NCBI GenBank assembly: GCA_001939145.1
Contig: LSRX01000681.1
Coordinates: 75,121 to 139,120 of the forward strand
Direction: 5' to 3'
From: Symbiodinium microadriaticum
Lineage: Eukaryota > Sar > Dinophyceae > Suessiales > Symbiodiniaceae
Length of the DNA: 64,000 bases
The notes beneath the pieces are model-generated. The model did not search any database and had not been told where the DNA came from. It saw only the letters and a program-made list of their open reading frames with translations. The stretch's first letter is position 1. The number at the start of each line of letters is the position of its first letter. Positions 31,500-46,377 of the stretch are shown here, piece after piece. The translations under genes and the position numbers were made by a program.

Positions 31500-34400
31500 C
31501 AGGAACCTTGGCTTTGTGATTTGCGAAGCCAAATGCACGGTATGTGCTGTCCCGGCACTCATTGATCCAAGGATCCAGGCAACCCGAATTGGCACAAGGA
31601 GATTGAGGAAACTGAGAAAGCCAGGGAAGCAAGTCGAGGGAAGCGCTCAAAAGCTTGCACCTGACGCCCTCTAAGACTGGCCCATTCAGACGCAATGTGC
31701 AGTGGAGAAAAGGGTACAGGCAGTGCCACACTCGACTCGTTCGGCTGAATGCTGTTCGAACTTCCGTTTCGCACACTCCTTTGCGGCAGGTTCGTGCGAA
31801 CTGGGCGAGATGAATGGAGAAGAAGCGTCAGAGTCCGAACAAGGTTCTTGGTTTCGGTGGGGCCATCTAGACCTTGTTAAGGCAGCGGCGTGCAACCCCA
31901 GCTTTGGTCTTAGCATTTCGGGACGACTGCTTGCAGCTGCGTGTCTGCTTCAGCAGAGCCTCGCGAGGTCACAAGCGGGCAGGGGCCCGAGCTGCAAGAG
32001 TTGCCAAGAGCAGTTCGACCCCTCCAAGCTCCCAAGCAACAGTCGTTTCCTGGTAGCACCTATCTTTACGTGTCGAATCTTGTCCGTGGTGTATGGGTGT
32101 GGTATCGTGCCCTTCTGAGACTCCGGGTCTGCCCCTGCTCTGGTGTCGTGATGCCAAGGGCAGCAAGGAGTCCCTCGATACCCCGCGGCATTTTCGTCTT
32201 GGGCTGGACACCGTTGCCCGGAGTCTGTCGCACAATTTTAAGCATGCCTGGCTCGACACTTGAGCAGGAGTGACATCCTTCCATGCGCAGCCATCGCGGC
32301 TTTCATCCTTGTCACCATGGTTGCCACCTCAATGTTGGTTCAGTCATACAGGAGTCAACAGATGCATGTGCATAGTCCCTGCAGGGGCTAGGCACCAGCC
32401 ACACCGTCAACGAAATCTTCGAAAATATTCGCTCCTTGGAATGAGAACTCGCTTGTCGGCGTCGGCCGGGGCACGTCTCGGATGTTCCAGGCAAGTACGG
32501 ACGCCCCTTTGACTGTCAAGCACGACATGCTGGAAGCTTAAAGTGCCAGAAGCAAGACTAAGCATGCGCGGACTGCCTGGAATGTGTGTGTAGCTCTCGT
32601 CTGACAGAGCGCCAGATGGATTCCATTGATATTGAACCGCCGAGCCAGCTGCCGGACTGTGCAGTGAAAGTTAGGCAGTGTCTGCATGCCAAGGCTCGCA
32701 CAGGCGATTTGCTGCAGAGTGTGCTGAACGGGTTCTTTCTGCTGGAGTAGACCAGGATCCCAGTCTTGAATTCTTTAATGTGGAGTCTTCGACAACTGCT
32801 GCAGAAGCAGCTGGTTCGGATGAGTGCGCCTTGATGCACTACGCCAAGATTGATTGAAAGGGTATGCAAGTGTCGCACCTTTTCCTGAAGTGCTGTCTTC
32901 CCGCACACGAGCAGTTGCACACTGAGACCTCGTTTGCTGCTTTAGGATGTTGATGGCCCTTCAGGCTCGTCCTGTCTTGCATGTTTGAGAGGTTTGAGGT
33001 GCTGTGGGGTGACCGTGCTCCAGTACATTCATCAGATACGAGGTGCCAACGCTTCCGAACAAGCTTGAGCATGCCAGGGATGCGCACGAACTTGATGTAG
33101 TGTACTGCATGTCAGCTAGAGCACAGAGACCCCATGCGGTAGAGCCAGAAGGCATAAGCGCCTCGAGCTCAGTCGCCTGAGATGCACCCGTCAGAATGGA
33201 AGCATGAGCTGCACGGAAGTCTGTGCAAGGCCTGAGGCGCATGGCCGAAGGCTATGGGGTGCCTGCTCGGCACCAAGCACTGCTGTCGCTAGCAGGCAAT
33301 CGGGCCACTGTCGGGACATCTCAGGACGTGGCCGTTCCTGGTGTCGCCTTGCCGCGGCCGAGTCGAGCACATGAGGCGAGTCGCTTTTTTGGAGCGTTTC
33401 AAAGCGATCTCTGGATTGATGTGTCCATTGATGTGTTGTTGGGAGGACCCCTTGCTACGGTTACTGTACAACACATTCCACGTGTGTGGCATTTTTTCGC
33501 TTCCTACGCCTAGGGGTGTTTCAGTCTCATGTCAGGTAGATGGCGGCCAACGGCTTCTCAACCTGGTGCCAACTCCGACCTGGGAGCCCTTGCCACAGCC
33601 CACCGAACTTCTCCACTTAGCTACTACCGGTAGTTCCGAGTACTCTCGACAAAACCTGAGGTGCGGCACGAAGACGGCGGTGACCTTGGTGTTGCTGCTT
33701 TGTCGATGATGCGAGACACATGAAGCTGCTGAGGCGAAGATTTGGGAGCCGGGGTGCGCAGAAAAGCTTTCTGTGGTATGGCTTCGTGCAACACTTTGCA
33801 TGCAGCCTGGTGTAGCTATATTGGCCGTGTGCGTGCACAGCCCGGTTGGCTTTGGAGCTCGCATCTGAGAATGTCTTCAGCACGAGCATGCAGCATGGAC
33901 GCCCTACTGTGCCAATGAAGCGGCCGTAACTGGGAAGAGGAGGCAGACTTTCCTCCTTGTGCCCACTTCTTTTGCGTAGCATGGGCCTATGCCCCGAACC
34001 CCTTTCAATCCAGCTATCTTGTGCATTTGATGGCCTTGAGCCCTGATTGGTTCAGCTGCGTTTGGCTCTGAGCTGTTGGTCCCTGACCCCCAGTTGTTCG
34101 TTCCTGATACCTGGTTGCCCTCAAAGTGAGACGGCCACTGGAGCGCAACATGCCAGAATCGTAAGCACAGCCATCCCGGGCGATGTCTGATCCTTGAAAA
34201 CAATTGGGCGCAAACTGCAGCTGTTACGGTGGTTCAACACTCAACAAATCCTCCCACCGCTCGCTCCACTGTCTGGATTTTGACGAGAAGTCGAACCCAA
34301 ACATGGGACTCTTCTTGCCGCCTAACTCGGCTACTACTGTCGGATCTGCAGCAAGTATTGCAGGGCTGCGACTGCCTTGTTAAGACTTGCAGGTGCGTGT

Positions 34401-34767
34401 CGGTACTAACTGGACGTGCTTCGCGGCTGCGGCTCTAAGACCCGCGAACCGAGTGTGATGCAGCAAACATGCTGTGCTGTGTTGGGAATCCTCGACGTGG
34501 GCCCAATGTTTAAGATTTCCAAGACAATCGTCGAACCAGCGTCGAACATTCCATTCGGCTGCGTGTAGCACTTGGAAAGTAGAAGCCAATGAGAAGAGCA
34601 TGTCACGGGACTCTTGCACAAGTTGACACGTGTGCATGCGTGTGTAAAGCAAGCACGAGGTACACGCTCTCGCCAGCCACCGAGAACTGGGCCCGACATG
34701 TTCGGGAGGTTCGCTTGTGCGCTTGCCATCTCAGCGAGACTTATGCCGCTTGGACACATAGTGTCCT
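31500..34767. other. Unassigned, about 3.3 kb
   Basis: No conserved motif or clear tandem repeat found in either strand. Open frames are short and mutually conflicting. Likely intron or intergenic sequence around the TPR and GTPase genes. Confidence 0.35.
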
Positions 34768-34769
34768 TT

Positions 34770-35700
34770 GCAGGCAGATCGTGCTCAGCCTGCGCTGGCC
34801 ATTGGATTTGTGGGTGCTACTTCGGCGGGGAAGAGCTGGCTAGCGGCTCGTCTGAACCTGCTGCCGCTGGCAACGCTCGCCTCCCGCTCGCAGCCCCGCA
34901 GCTCTGATCAGGTTAGCAAGCTGCAGAGTGAGGGTGCAGCTCAGCCAGCTCGTTTCGAGCAGAGCTTTGCGGGAGGCGTCGGAACCCTTTCCTCGGCTGC
35001 GCTGCATCGCACATGTAATGTGCCTGCTTGTGACAGGTGTGGACCTGCAGTCTATGACATCCGACATTAACTTATACCTGGATCCCGTCACATGCTCAAT
35101 TAGCTGTAGTTACAATGTCTGCGTTGGACTGGGGTGTGCAAGTGCAATGGACTTTCCGACTGTCCTGTCAGGTTGATCAGATCTACTACGTGGACTTCGA
35201 AGGGTGAGCCAGCCCTCTCCTGCCCTCGCTGCAATGTAGATGGTGGCTTGTCGTGCTGCGAGGACATACGGCACACTGCCGTTGCAGTACTATGCGGCCG
35301 ATATGGCCAAGGCATGAGAGGGGTTCATGGTGGGCACTTGAGCATCGGTTGGCAAGGTGTGCAGCTTACACAGCACATTGCCCGATTCCTGCAAGGTGGT
35401 GCAGCGGTGTGCCGATGTTGCGTCCTGGGAAGGAAAGCGCCGTCAGGCCGGATCCGGGCCATGCTAACCACAGTGGCCACAGCAGGCTGTTTGAACATCT
35501 GTCGCAGAGGCCCTCAAGGAGTCCTTCCAGCCAGCCGTTGCATACTTGATGTGCGACGTTCCCGCCTTGGTATCGCAATTGAAGCGGTCCGCTGCAGCAT
35601 CGGTGGGCAAATCCGCTGAGGTCGTTGTATTCCTGACTCGGGACGGGCCGCCGCATGAGCCATTAGAGGAGCCATTTCAAAGAGAAAACGTGACGATGTG
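34770..35700 (+). CDS. P-loop GTPase-like protein (partial, multi-exon)
   Basis: An exon starting after TTTGCAG (about 34771) has ALAIGFVGATSAGKSWLAAR, a Walker A/G1 motif GATSAGKS. A second carries DLQSMTSDINLYLDPV (about 35045-35092), suiting a switch I region with a conserved Thr-Ser. A third has DQIYYVDFEG (about 35176-35205), in the place of the G3 motif (DxxG read as DFEG). A fourth has EALKESFQPAVAYLMCD, then after a 63-nt insert VVVFLTRDG (about 35621-35647). The order G1, switch, G3, then a hydrophobic strand suggests a large GTPase, perhaps of the guanylate-binding/dynamin type. KKTHLQNMHARSIDCFCLPD near 36858-36917 may be a later exon. Function unknown. Confidence 0.5.
35558..35620 (+). 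other. 63-nt in-phase intron or insert in the GTPase-like gene
   Basis: GTTCCC...GCTGAG interrupts AVAYLMCD|VVVFLTRDG. It begins GT, ends AG, is a multiple of three and has no stop. Confidence 0.5.
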
Positions 35701-38700
35701 ACAGGAGAAGCTGGTTTGTCGGAGGGCCTTGGAGGAGTTCCAATGCCCTTGAAGCGCTGCCGAACGAGTGGATTTTTCGATTACTCCTCTCTGGTGGTCA
35801 GTGGGGTATGTCGTGGTGTTACGTGATGCCCGACGAAACTTGCCACACCACTGTCCCGACCCCCTCCCCATAGAACGTGGATTTTCGCACCGGTCTGAAG
35901 CACCTTACCTCGGAAGCTCTGGGAAGGTATCGAGTCATGCCACCCCCTAACTGTCTGAAGTTACCGTGAAGGCTCCATCATCATGGTTTCGTCCCATCCT
36001 GCCTCACAGGAGTGCGAGCAGTTCGCGCGAGCTGCAAATGCAAGAGTTGTTCCAGCCTTGACAACTGTTGGCTGGATCTGACGGCTGTTACCTGCGTGCA
36101 TCCATCCATCAGCCTTCGTGCCCTGCTGCACCAAGTCCAGCGCTCTTCCTCCAGCCTTGATCATTGTGCAGAACTGCTGTAGGCCTGTTTTGGCGTTTGC
36201 ATGTCTCTGCATGCTTTTTGGCTTCGTGAGTTCATGTGAGTTGAGCACGTCTTGCCTTTCAAGGCCTAGCGAAGGAATCTTCGATCCGGACTCCAGCCTA
36301 CATGATGTGCTGTGCCATTTTTGCCGGTACATGATGCGTGAAGATTATAGTGGGCCTTGAGGGCTCCTGTCCTGACATTTGGGTGTGGTGCGACGGATGT
36401 CATCTACAGGAGAAATGCACAGAAGCCTTTCGCCGTGCCTGGCCCTTGGCGCACCTCTTGCTGTCCTCCTGGTCTTCGACGCATGCGCGGTGGCCATTAT
36501 GTGCCATAACTGGGCCATAGCACTGTCAAGTAGTTGGCGCCGAAGGCTCACTTCAGCGCAGGCCGTTGGACACCAGGCTGCAGCGTGTACCAAGCCTGCT
36601 TCAACTCCAGACTGGCTGCGGCGAAGTCGAAGCCAAGAACACACCCAGGAACTACGATGATCCTTTGCAGGAGGGAGCAGGTGGTCAAGTAAGTTCCGTC
36701 AGGGCCTTTCAGCATCATGTTGGCACGCTGCCTTGCGAGAAATCAGCTGAAGGCGGCAGCACAGTGGGCTGAGTACTTCAGGCCCGGTTGACGCTCACTG
36801 GGACCGTCAAACTGATCTCATGAAGCTCTGCCTCTTGAGATTGCCCGCATGGACAAGTCGAAAAAAACTCATCTGCAAAACATGCATGCGAGGAGCATTG
36901 ACTGCTTCTGCTTGCCGGACGAGTGCGCGGTGCACGCGGAGTCGCTGTCCAGTGGTCGAAATCACGCAGAGCTGGCCTGTCACGGCATACCAGGCACTTA
37001 CTTTGCCAGGTATACGTTCTGCAAGCGAAGTGGCTTTGATGGTGAAGAAGTCTGCAAGGCTTTTGCATGACTGTCTTGGCAGGGGCATGGGGCAAACGAT
37101 GGCTTTCGAATTTTGGCAGCTCTTCCCGTCCTCATTTGGATTGTGTCAGCGGTTTCGGCATTCTCAGCTTGGGTGCGTGGACCTGTAGAATCTTGTTCCA
37201 AAAAAGTGTTGGTAATTATTTAGGACCCTATATTACGTCAGTGGTAGCCATGGCCGGTGACTAGAGGGCCCAGCACACCCGAAAATGAGGAATAGACCTT
37301 ACATGNGGGGGTTGGGCTGAGATCGGGGAGAACTTTTATGTCTGTCAAGATCGGAGAGATTCTTGAATTGGTGCTCACCTGTTGCCGCTGAAGTTTGTGC
37401 GAAAACCATGCATAGTGCATGGTGTGTTTGGATTCTGTGTCCAGGAAGTGCTGATGAAGCTGAAAGCCACGATGAAGACCCGCTTGGAGGAGGTCCATCC
37501 CCGCCTTGAGCAGCTCACTCTTCGGCCTTTCCGTGCCATATGCTAGGGCCTTCCTGCTCGCACCGAAACCGGTGTGTCCCTGCATCAGTTTCAATGGTTG
37601 GTGCCTGAGATCTTTGTGTTGCGAGATTCCGTCCTGGAAGCTAGAACTGCACGGCAGGTTTGCCGCCTTGTCGTCCCTTTGCGGGATCATCAACGATCAG
37701 GTTGCGCACCCTGGATGTTGCGACTGTTGAGCACAGCGCCTGAGCCGATTTCAGCGCCCTGATGTGCAGGAAACGGTGGCAATGTCTGCGATTTACATCC
37801 ACGCCGGTGCAACATCTGGTGGGGTCAACGAGCTGAAATCACTCCTACTGCAGATCATGCACCCCGCGAAGTGTTCTGGCTGCAAGTAAGGCTTCGGAGT
37901 GATCGATACAAAAATTGCAAAATCTCGTTTCAACACGAACATTTGTACGAATAACTGCCTTTGGTCGCAGGCGGCCCGATGTCGTCGACCCACAAAACTT
38001 TCAGCTTAGGCAGGAAATCGCGGCGTCATTCATACGAGCGGGAACTACCACTCGCGACAAGTAGGTATGAGCAATCCACCTGCAGGCTGGGTGTGGCGAT
38101 TGGCATCATTGCCCGGTTTGCTGTTCGGCATGATCTCGCAGAAGACGAGATCCATCAGGCGGCGAGCTCTCCAGTTATAGAAGCAAGGACCCAGCCACGA
38201 TGGACGGTCTTGGGTGCAAAGCAGCTCGTGCAGGTGGTGAAATATCTCTCGCTACTCTTCCCATGTGGCGCCTTGGCCCCACCGGCTGTTGAAAGAGCCG
38301 ATGGAAGCACCCGGCTCAGTGCACACAGCAGGCTGAGTGCAGTGGCTTGCTTCTGCCAGTCGGCAGCAATTAAGCGCAACTGGACGCTCCAAAACTGAAT
38401 GAAGGCACAGAGCCCGTTCCGTGTGGCCAGCTTCTACTTTTCCACAAGGCGCGGCTCCGAGACAGTGGCAGAGTATCATTGCAGGAACAAGTCTGTCAGG
38501 GGCTCCACCGTTCCAGCTGTTTGGCGCGGGCCTAAGACGGACACTAGTGAGCACCGCGTGAGTGTGCTTACGAAGCAGTCATGCCTGGAAGATCCTGGAA
38601 GCCTGGAAGTGCGGTGAGGGCCAGCGTCGAATCAACGCCGCAGTTCTTCGCGACACCCTTTTAGAGACTTACTTAGCTCGACATGGCTCGACCGCTCGCA

Positions 38701-39810
38701 TTGAAGTTTTAGCAAGAGCAACATGCTGGATGGCCCTCAGGTGAGGACGGTCGAGGCGGGTTGGCTGCAACACCTCAGCGAGTGGCTACAAGGCCCGTTT
38801 GTGGCTTTATCCAGGCGGACAGCTACGCAAAGTTTGCAGGTGGCGTCACACATGCATGGCCTGGGGAGCCGCTTGGTCGCAAGGACCGCGGGACCCAAGC
38901 CGATGCAGCCGCAGCTGCGTGGCGTAGACACGAACACGGACTGCGGGGCCTGCACTGCTAAAGTTGTGCACAAGGTTCTGTTGCTTGGAAAGCCTCAAGG
39001 AGGCCTCTGTTTCACAAGTTCTCTGCAGTAGCTCGACGTACAAGACAACTACGTGCGCTTCAGGTTTGGGACCACGGGGTGCTCACGGCTTCTGTGCTTG
39101 AACAGGCTTTGGTCTACGGAGGCAGTGCTTAGAACATGCGCTTTCGCCACTGCCAGGTAGAAGAGTACAAGGTTGAGAAGTGCCTTGAGGCAAGACTTGC
39201 AGCAGGAGCAGCAGTATGCAGCTGTCTAGAAGTTCTGTTGCTTTCTGAGCCAGGGCGTTTCTCCAAAGGTGGGCACACCCTGGGTCTTGAAAGCCGCCTC
39301 CTGGGTGCATTCATCAACATTCACCGCATTCACAGTCTTCATCAACAGTCTTGGCTTGCTGGGTTGTTGTTCTGCTGGCGCATCTGTTCACCTGGGCTCG
39401 AGCCAGTGACGTACTGCCCACAAGAGTTGGCTCCGAACCAGCAAGGCCGACGACGGGGACATTACCCCAACGTGGTGTGTGGATCATTGACTGGACCTGC
39501 CTTTGTGATGTTCGCCGCCAGGATGTTGTGAAAAGTCGCCGATCCCATTCTCCTGATATGGACCCTGCGCAGGCTGCACCGGGCCTAGATGCAGTGGAAA
39601 ACCTTGACAGCAGTACATCGAGACCGTCGAGACCCGAGGCTGCGATGAACCCCTGTGCCCCGTGCGCCGGGGTGCAAGTCGAAGCGCAGGCCCGGTGTTT
39701 GCAAAATTGGGCACATGCTGAGTCGTTACAAGATTCATAAGGTACTCGTTATAAGGTACTACTTAGTACTACTTGCACGGCTAAGGGCGAATCCGAGACT
39801 CAGGGTATGC
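35701..39810. other. Unassigned, about 4 kb
   Basis: Protein-like + strand pieces: EALPLEIARMDKSKKTHLQN (about 36818-36877), VLMKLKATMKTRLEEVHPRL (about 37448-37507), GVSLHQFQWLVPEIFVLRDS (about 37570-37630), ETVAMSAIYIHAGATSGGVN (about 37770-37828) and EARLAAGAAVCSCLEVLLLS (about 39189-39248). They may be later exons of the GTPase-like gene. A single N lies at 37306. No family named. Confidence 0.25.
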
Positions 39811-39828
39811 ACGGTAGGGTTTTTTGGT

Positions 39829-40400
39829 TTCGCTTCAGGCGCCTCCTGCCGGCTGGAGCCAACACGGTTTTGCACCTCCCGCCGGCTGGAATCCACCTCA
39901 AGACCCAAGTGCGGCCTGGAATGGCTGCCAATATCCGCCCCAGGCGGCCCAACCGCAACCTGCCGAGCAGCAGCCACCGCAGTACCAACCACAGACGCAG
40001 CCACAGCCACAGCCGCAGATGCAACCGCCACCTGTGCAGCCACACATGCAGCCACACATGCAGCCGCAGATGCAGCAGCAGGCGCCAGTGCAGCAGGCCC
40101 AGATGCAGCAGCAGGCGCAGTCGACCACAGTGCAGCAGCCGCAGATGCAGCAGCAGATGCAGCCGCAGATGCAGCCGCACATGCAGCCGCAGCAGTACCC
40201 GCCATATCCCCAGCCCCAGTATCCACCGCCCCAGCACTATCAGCAGCCTCAGTATCCACCGCAGTACCCTGCCTACCCGCAGCATCCGCAGCCCGGTCAG
40301 CCGGTGGCACCAGGGCCGGTTCCTGCGTATCCTCAATGGCCGGGACAAGCGCCAGCAGCCGCGCCGGCCCCTAATGGCAGCGGGTGGAAGCTTGGACATC
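39829..40400 (+). CDS. Gln/Pro-rich exon, probably the N-terminus of the DEAD-box helicase
   Basis: After CTTCAG (acceptor near 39827) a long frame reads APPAGWSQHGFAPPAGWNPP and then alternating MQPQ, MQPHMQP, QPQYPP and YPPQYP units. It is a low-complexity Gln/Pro/Met/Tyr region of about 190 codons ending AAAPAPNGSG near 40385. Such prion-like tails occur on RNA-binding proteins and RNA helicases and promote condensates. The link to the helicase exons one kilobase downstream is inferred from strand and distance. The repeat is (CAG/CCG)-rich, and other frames also stay open, so frame choice rests on the Tyr/Trp-spaced pattern. Confidence 0.5.
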
Positions 40401-41422
40401 AGAACTATCATGCTTTGTTCTGCTGTGACGCTGTCGGACCTTGCCCAAGTAGCACCTGATGCTCAGGCCATGCCAATCTTCGCAAGGGCGTTTCTTGGAT
40501 GGAACGCAGTACCTGTTGATTCTTTCTACATCGTTTTATGCCGTGTGGTAATTACGCAATGGCCAATGCTGCGGCTTGGACTCGAATCCTCGAAGGGCTT
40601 CGTTCCGACAAAAAGTTCTCCGGAAACGTTTCGGAATGGATTTTTAGGCAGTGCCGGCAGTCAGCTACGTGTTCGGGCCGGGTCCTCGCGGCAATAGAGA
40701 AAGCGTGATTTTGCTTTGCTGACGATTCTTGAGTGCAATCAAACGGTCCCGAAACTGCAACATCTGGCCGGTTCTTGTGATTTGATTGGAGACTCGGTTT
40801 CTTACAGGCCGCTCGCGGCCACCACGTGGTGCTGTCGGTGCGCACACGAGTCTGTGATGTGCCCGCGCAAGGCTCGATGTCCATAGCGGAGGCATGTGTT
40901 GAAGCTGCCAGCGGTTCTGCAGGCGAGACTGTTCAGGCCTGCAGAGTGGATGTGCCGTTCCACGTCTGCATGGTATTAAATCATGAAGCTTGAACCATGC
41001 CATACAACAGCAGCTGGTCTGCACCTATCCTCGTGCTAGCGGCCTTGTGTCTGTGAACCATCAAGATCGAAAGACTCGAGCTCTTGATGGCTGCTGCTTG
41101 CGTCGATCTAATTCTCGAGCGTGGTCTTCGCCAGACAGTGCAGCGATTCAGATGAGGATTTGTTGTTGTGCCCCTGACAGGACACAGATGTCAGAGTCAT
41201 TGACTATGATGAGCGAGCCTTCTCAGCAGATAGTTTTTTTGCCTCTGTCAGAAACTCGATGTCTCCGTGAGTTGCACTGGGGAATATTTGATGGAAGTGC
41301 AGGTCCTCTTCCTTTGCACAAGTTCTGGTCTTTTGACCAATGTGCTTCCAAGCTGCATTCGCTGACCTTCGCCCTTGTGTTGCGACATGTGCAGAGCATT
41401 GAACATCCAAGGCACAGTTCTT

Positions 41423-44104
<2,682 letters not shown>

Positions 44105-45225
44105 CCGGGGGATGCCTGGGGCCATCTTGCCAGTCAATTATTCTTCATGCGGGGTCCAATGAGCTCGCCCCCAGACGCACACAGACGTTGTGGCAGTTAA
44201 TCTCACGGTCCTTGCAGGACATGAAAGTCTCGCAGCTGTCTTGTCGTGTCTCCGGTAGCTTGCCAGGCAGCTGGGGAAGGTGTTCCACTAGATGGAGCGT
44301 TTAGGAGTAGTGCTCATGCGTTAACAAAAAGACTGTCTCAGAGTGCTGCTTAAGTTTCCATCACCTCGAGCTACAGCTTGCCCTTGCGGTGCTGGCTTGG
44401 GCACTGCAAAAACTGCACTCTCAGGCACACCGCAGCTTGTCCACCAGTGGCCTCAAGGAGTCGCGCTGTGCCTCCTTGTCATTGCCATTGCTGGAACTGG
44501 AATAGACGTGTGGATTCTTCCGTGCCCGAAAGCAGGTGATGCAGGACGCTACACGCCTTTGCGTCGTGTGCACTGATGCAGGCCCTCTTGCTTCAATCGC
44601 TGTGGTGACATGTGTTCCCTGCTCTGCACCAGGCTCAGACGGAGCAAATTTGTGGAAGCTTTGGGCGACGTAGAGTGCTGAGATCAGTTGATTCCATTTG
44701 CAGGAGAATCCTTCTGGGCTGGGCATGTCGTGCCAGGTCTTCTGTAGACTGTTTGCCTGTTTGCCCGATTCTCAAAAGTTCCTACAACTTTCTCGCCGAG
44801 TTACGAACCTGGCATAAACCAAGGTGGTCATTGCTACGCCATCATGGAAAGCAATGGTTTATGCAAGGCGCCTCGCGTGCATGTGGAAACCGAAAGCATG
44901 ATCGCTCTCGGCAAGCCGCAAAACACTTTCACCATCAGCTTCTCCGACTCTCTGGGCTATGCACATCCAGCAACTGTTCAGGGGGCCACTGTGGCCCCTG
45001 CATCGATCAACAACATCAGAGAAGGCAAGTGTAGGTGTTGTTCGGGAGCAGTTCCAGTTCCTTCTCTTGGCTTCCTGACAGGTCGAAAGTGCGAAGCCTG
45101 CAAGGAGAAGCCCGGAAGAGTCATAGTGACACAGGACCTACGTAGATTGTCTCTCAGTTCAGTTCCTGGCTTGCAAGCGCAGCACATCCAGCTCTCCGGC
45201 ACCGAAGCCTTTAGGCTCATTGCCT
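44105..45225. other. Unassigned spacer
   Basis: Presumed helicase 3' region and upstream exons of the BRCT gene. Open frames near 44.84-45.03 kb (HVETESMIALGKPQNTFTIS) are not recognised. Confidence 0.3.
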
Positions 45226-46061
45226 CGCCATGGGATGGGGAAGGAGTAAGGGCAGCAAGGGCAGCAAAGGAGGCAACAATGGCAAGGACGACAAGGACGG
45301 CGATGTCGTGCCTCAGTCTGGCTTCTTCGGTGGGGGTGGCTATGTGTCTCGGCAGAGGTCCGATGCATGCCCAAGAGCACATTTCCGGAAGTCTTTGCCG
45401 GGCAGTATGCCCAAGCTGGCTCTTCCCTACTGTTAATCCGCAACACACCGAGGCATCATTCGGGGCAACTTGGGCTGCAGCATCCATACCAGGTATTACC
45501 AGCTGCCTGGCACTTTTCTGTGAAGTCTCCTGCCTCAGGACTACATGGTGGAAAAGAATAGAAAGCTTAAGGAGCAGTTCGCAGCAGCTGCTGCAACTTC
45601 AGGCACATGGGCGAGTTTCGTTGCTAATCACGGCATTCGATGCTTAAAAAAGCATGTTGGCAATGCATGGCGATGCCACAGGTGAGACGGGAAAAGCGAC
45701 GATCTTTCGAGGTCTCAGCTTCTGGATGACTGGCCGGACATGCTTGCCAGACCAAGAACTCAAGCGCATCATCGTGGAACACGGCGGCAGCTCGGAACTT
45801 TAATGCGAAAGCACACAGCTGAAGGTGCATCCGTGGAGTGGAAGTTCGGACTGCATGGATTGTTGCAGATCAGTCACGACTGACCCAGGTGTGTACGAAC
45901 AGTATGGCTTCACACATGTCACGCACGTCATCGCTGACAACCTCGCATCTGGAAATCAGACCTGGGCAGAGCTCAAGAAGCGGTCGAAGCGTGTCAATGT
46001 GGTCACGTCTTCTTGGGTGACTGCATGTGTTCAAGAGGGGCGGCGACACTCGACTGAATAA
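45226..46061 (+). CDS. REV1-type BRCT-domain protein (N-terminal exons only)
   Basis: One exon reads DYMVEKNRKLKEQFAAAAAT (about 45540-45599), like the helix just before the BRCT domain in REV1 (GYMxxKxxKLxEQF). The next exon after CCACAG reads ATIFRGLSFWMTGRTCLPDQ and ELKRIIVEHGGSSEL (about 45703-45801). The next reads YEQYGFTHVTHVIADNLASG, then WAELKKRSKRVNVVTSSWVT and ACVQEGRR (about 45892-46047). The TH.IA.NL and RPEW-like SSWV segments are typical. REV1 is a Y-family translesion DNA polymerase whose BRCT binds PCNA or DNA ends. An upstream piece, GRSKGSKGSKGGNNGKDDKD (from about 45235), may be a 5' exon. No polymerase motifs were found before 52.7 kb, so the gene may be truncated, continue beyond long introns, or encode a BRCT-only protein. 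Confidence 0.65.
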
Positions 46062-46363
46062 AAAAATCAAGGTTAGGCAGTACGTGGCGCACTTGTAAAC
46101 ACTGCAGTTTTGTCCGTGTGTCTCAAGGCCTTCCGGAAATGCGCCGCTTGCCTGAGCAGTGAAAACATGCAGGAATCGCTGTAGGTAGTCATTGGCAATT
46201 AGGATGTTGTACAAGTGGTTACAAGTGGCTCCAGGCTTCATGCCGAAATGCTTGTCGTCTGGATCGTCGATGCTCTCCTTCCTCCAGCCGGATGCTCGGA
46301 GGCCTTGGCCGCAAGGAGAATGTGTCGTCACCTGCAGCACGAAACCCACACCAGCAGCCAGAA

Positions 46364-46376
46364 CTTCTGGCTCAAG
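46364..46376 (+). other. Mutated spliced-leader relic before the CHK-type kinase gene
   Basis: CTTCTGGCTCAAG matches the last 13 nt of the leader at 11 positions, including the final nine (TGGCTCAAG). It ends one base before the ATG at 46378 of an intronless gene on the same strand. Confidence 0.55.
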
Positions 46377-46377
46377 C

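Noticed and set aside
39759-40411. Long Ala-rich and Leu/Arg-rich frames opposite the Gln/Pro-rich exon
   Set aside because: They are by-products of the same CAG/CCG repeat in other frames. The + frame with spaced Tyr, Trp and Pro fits a real low-complexity protein best.
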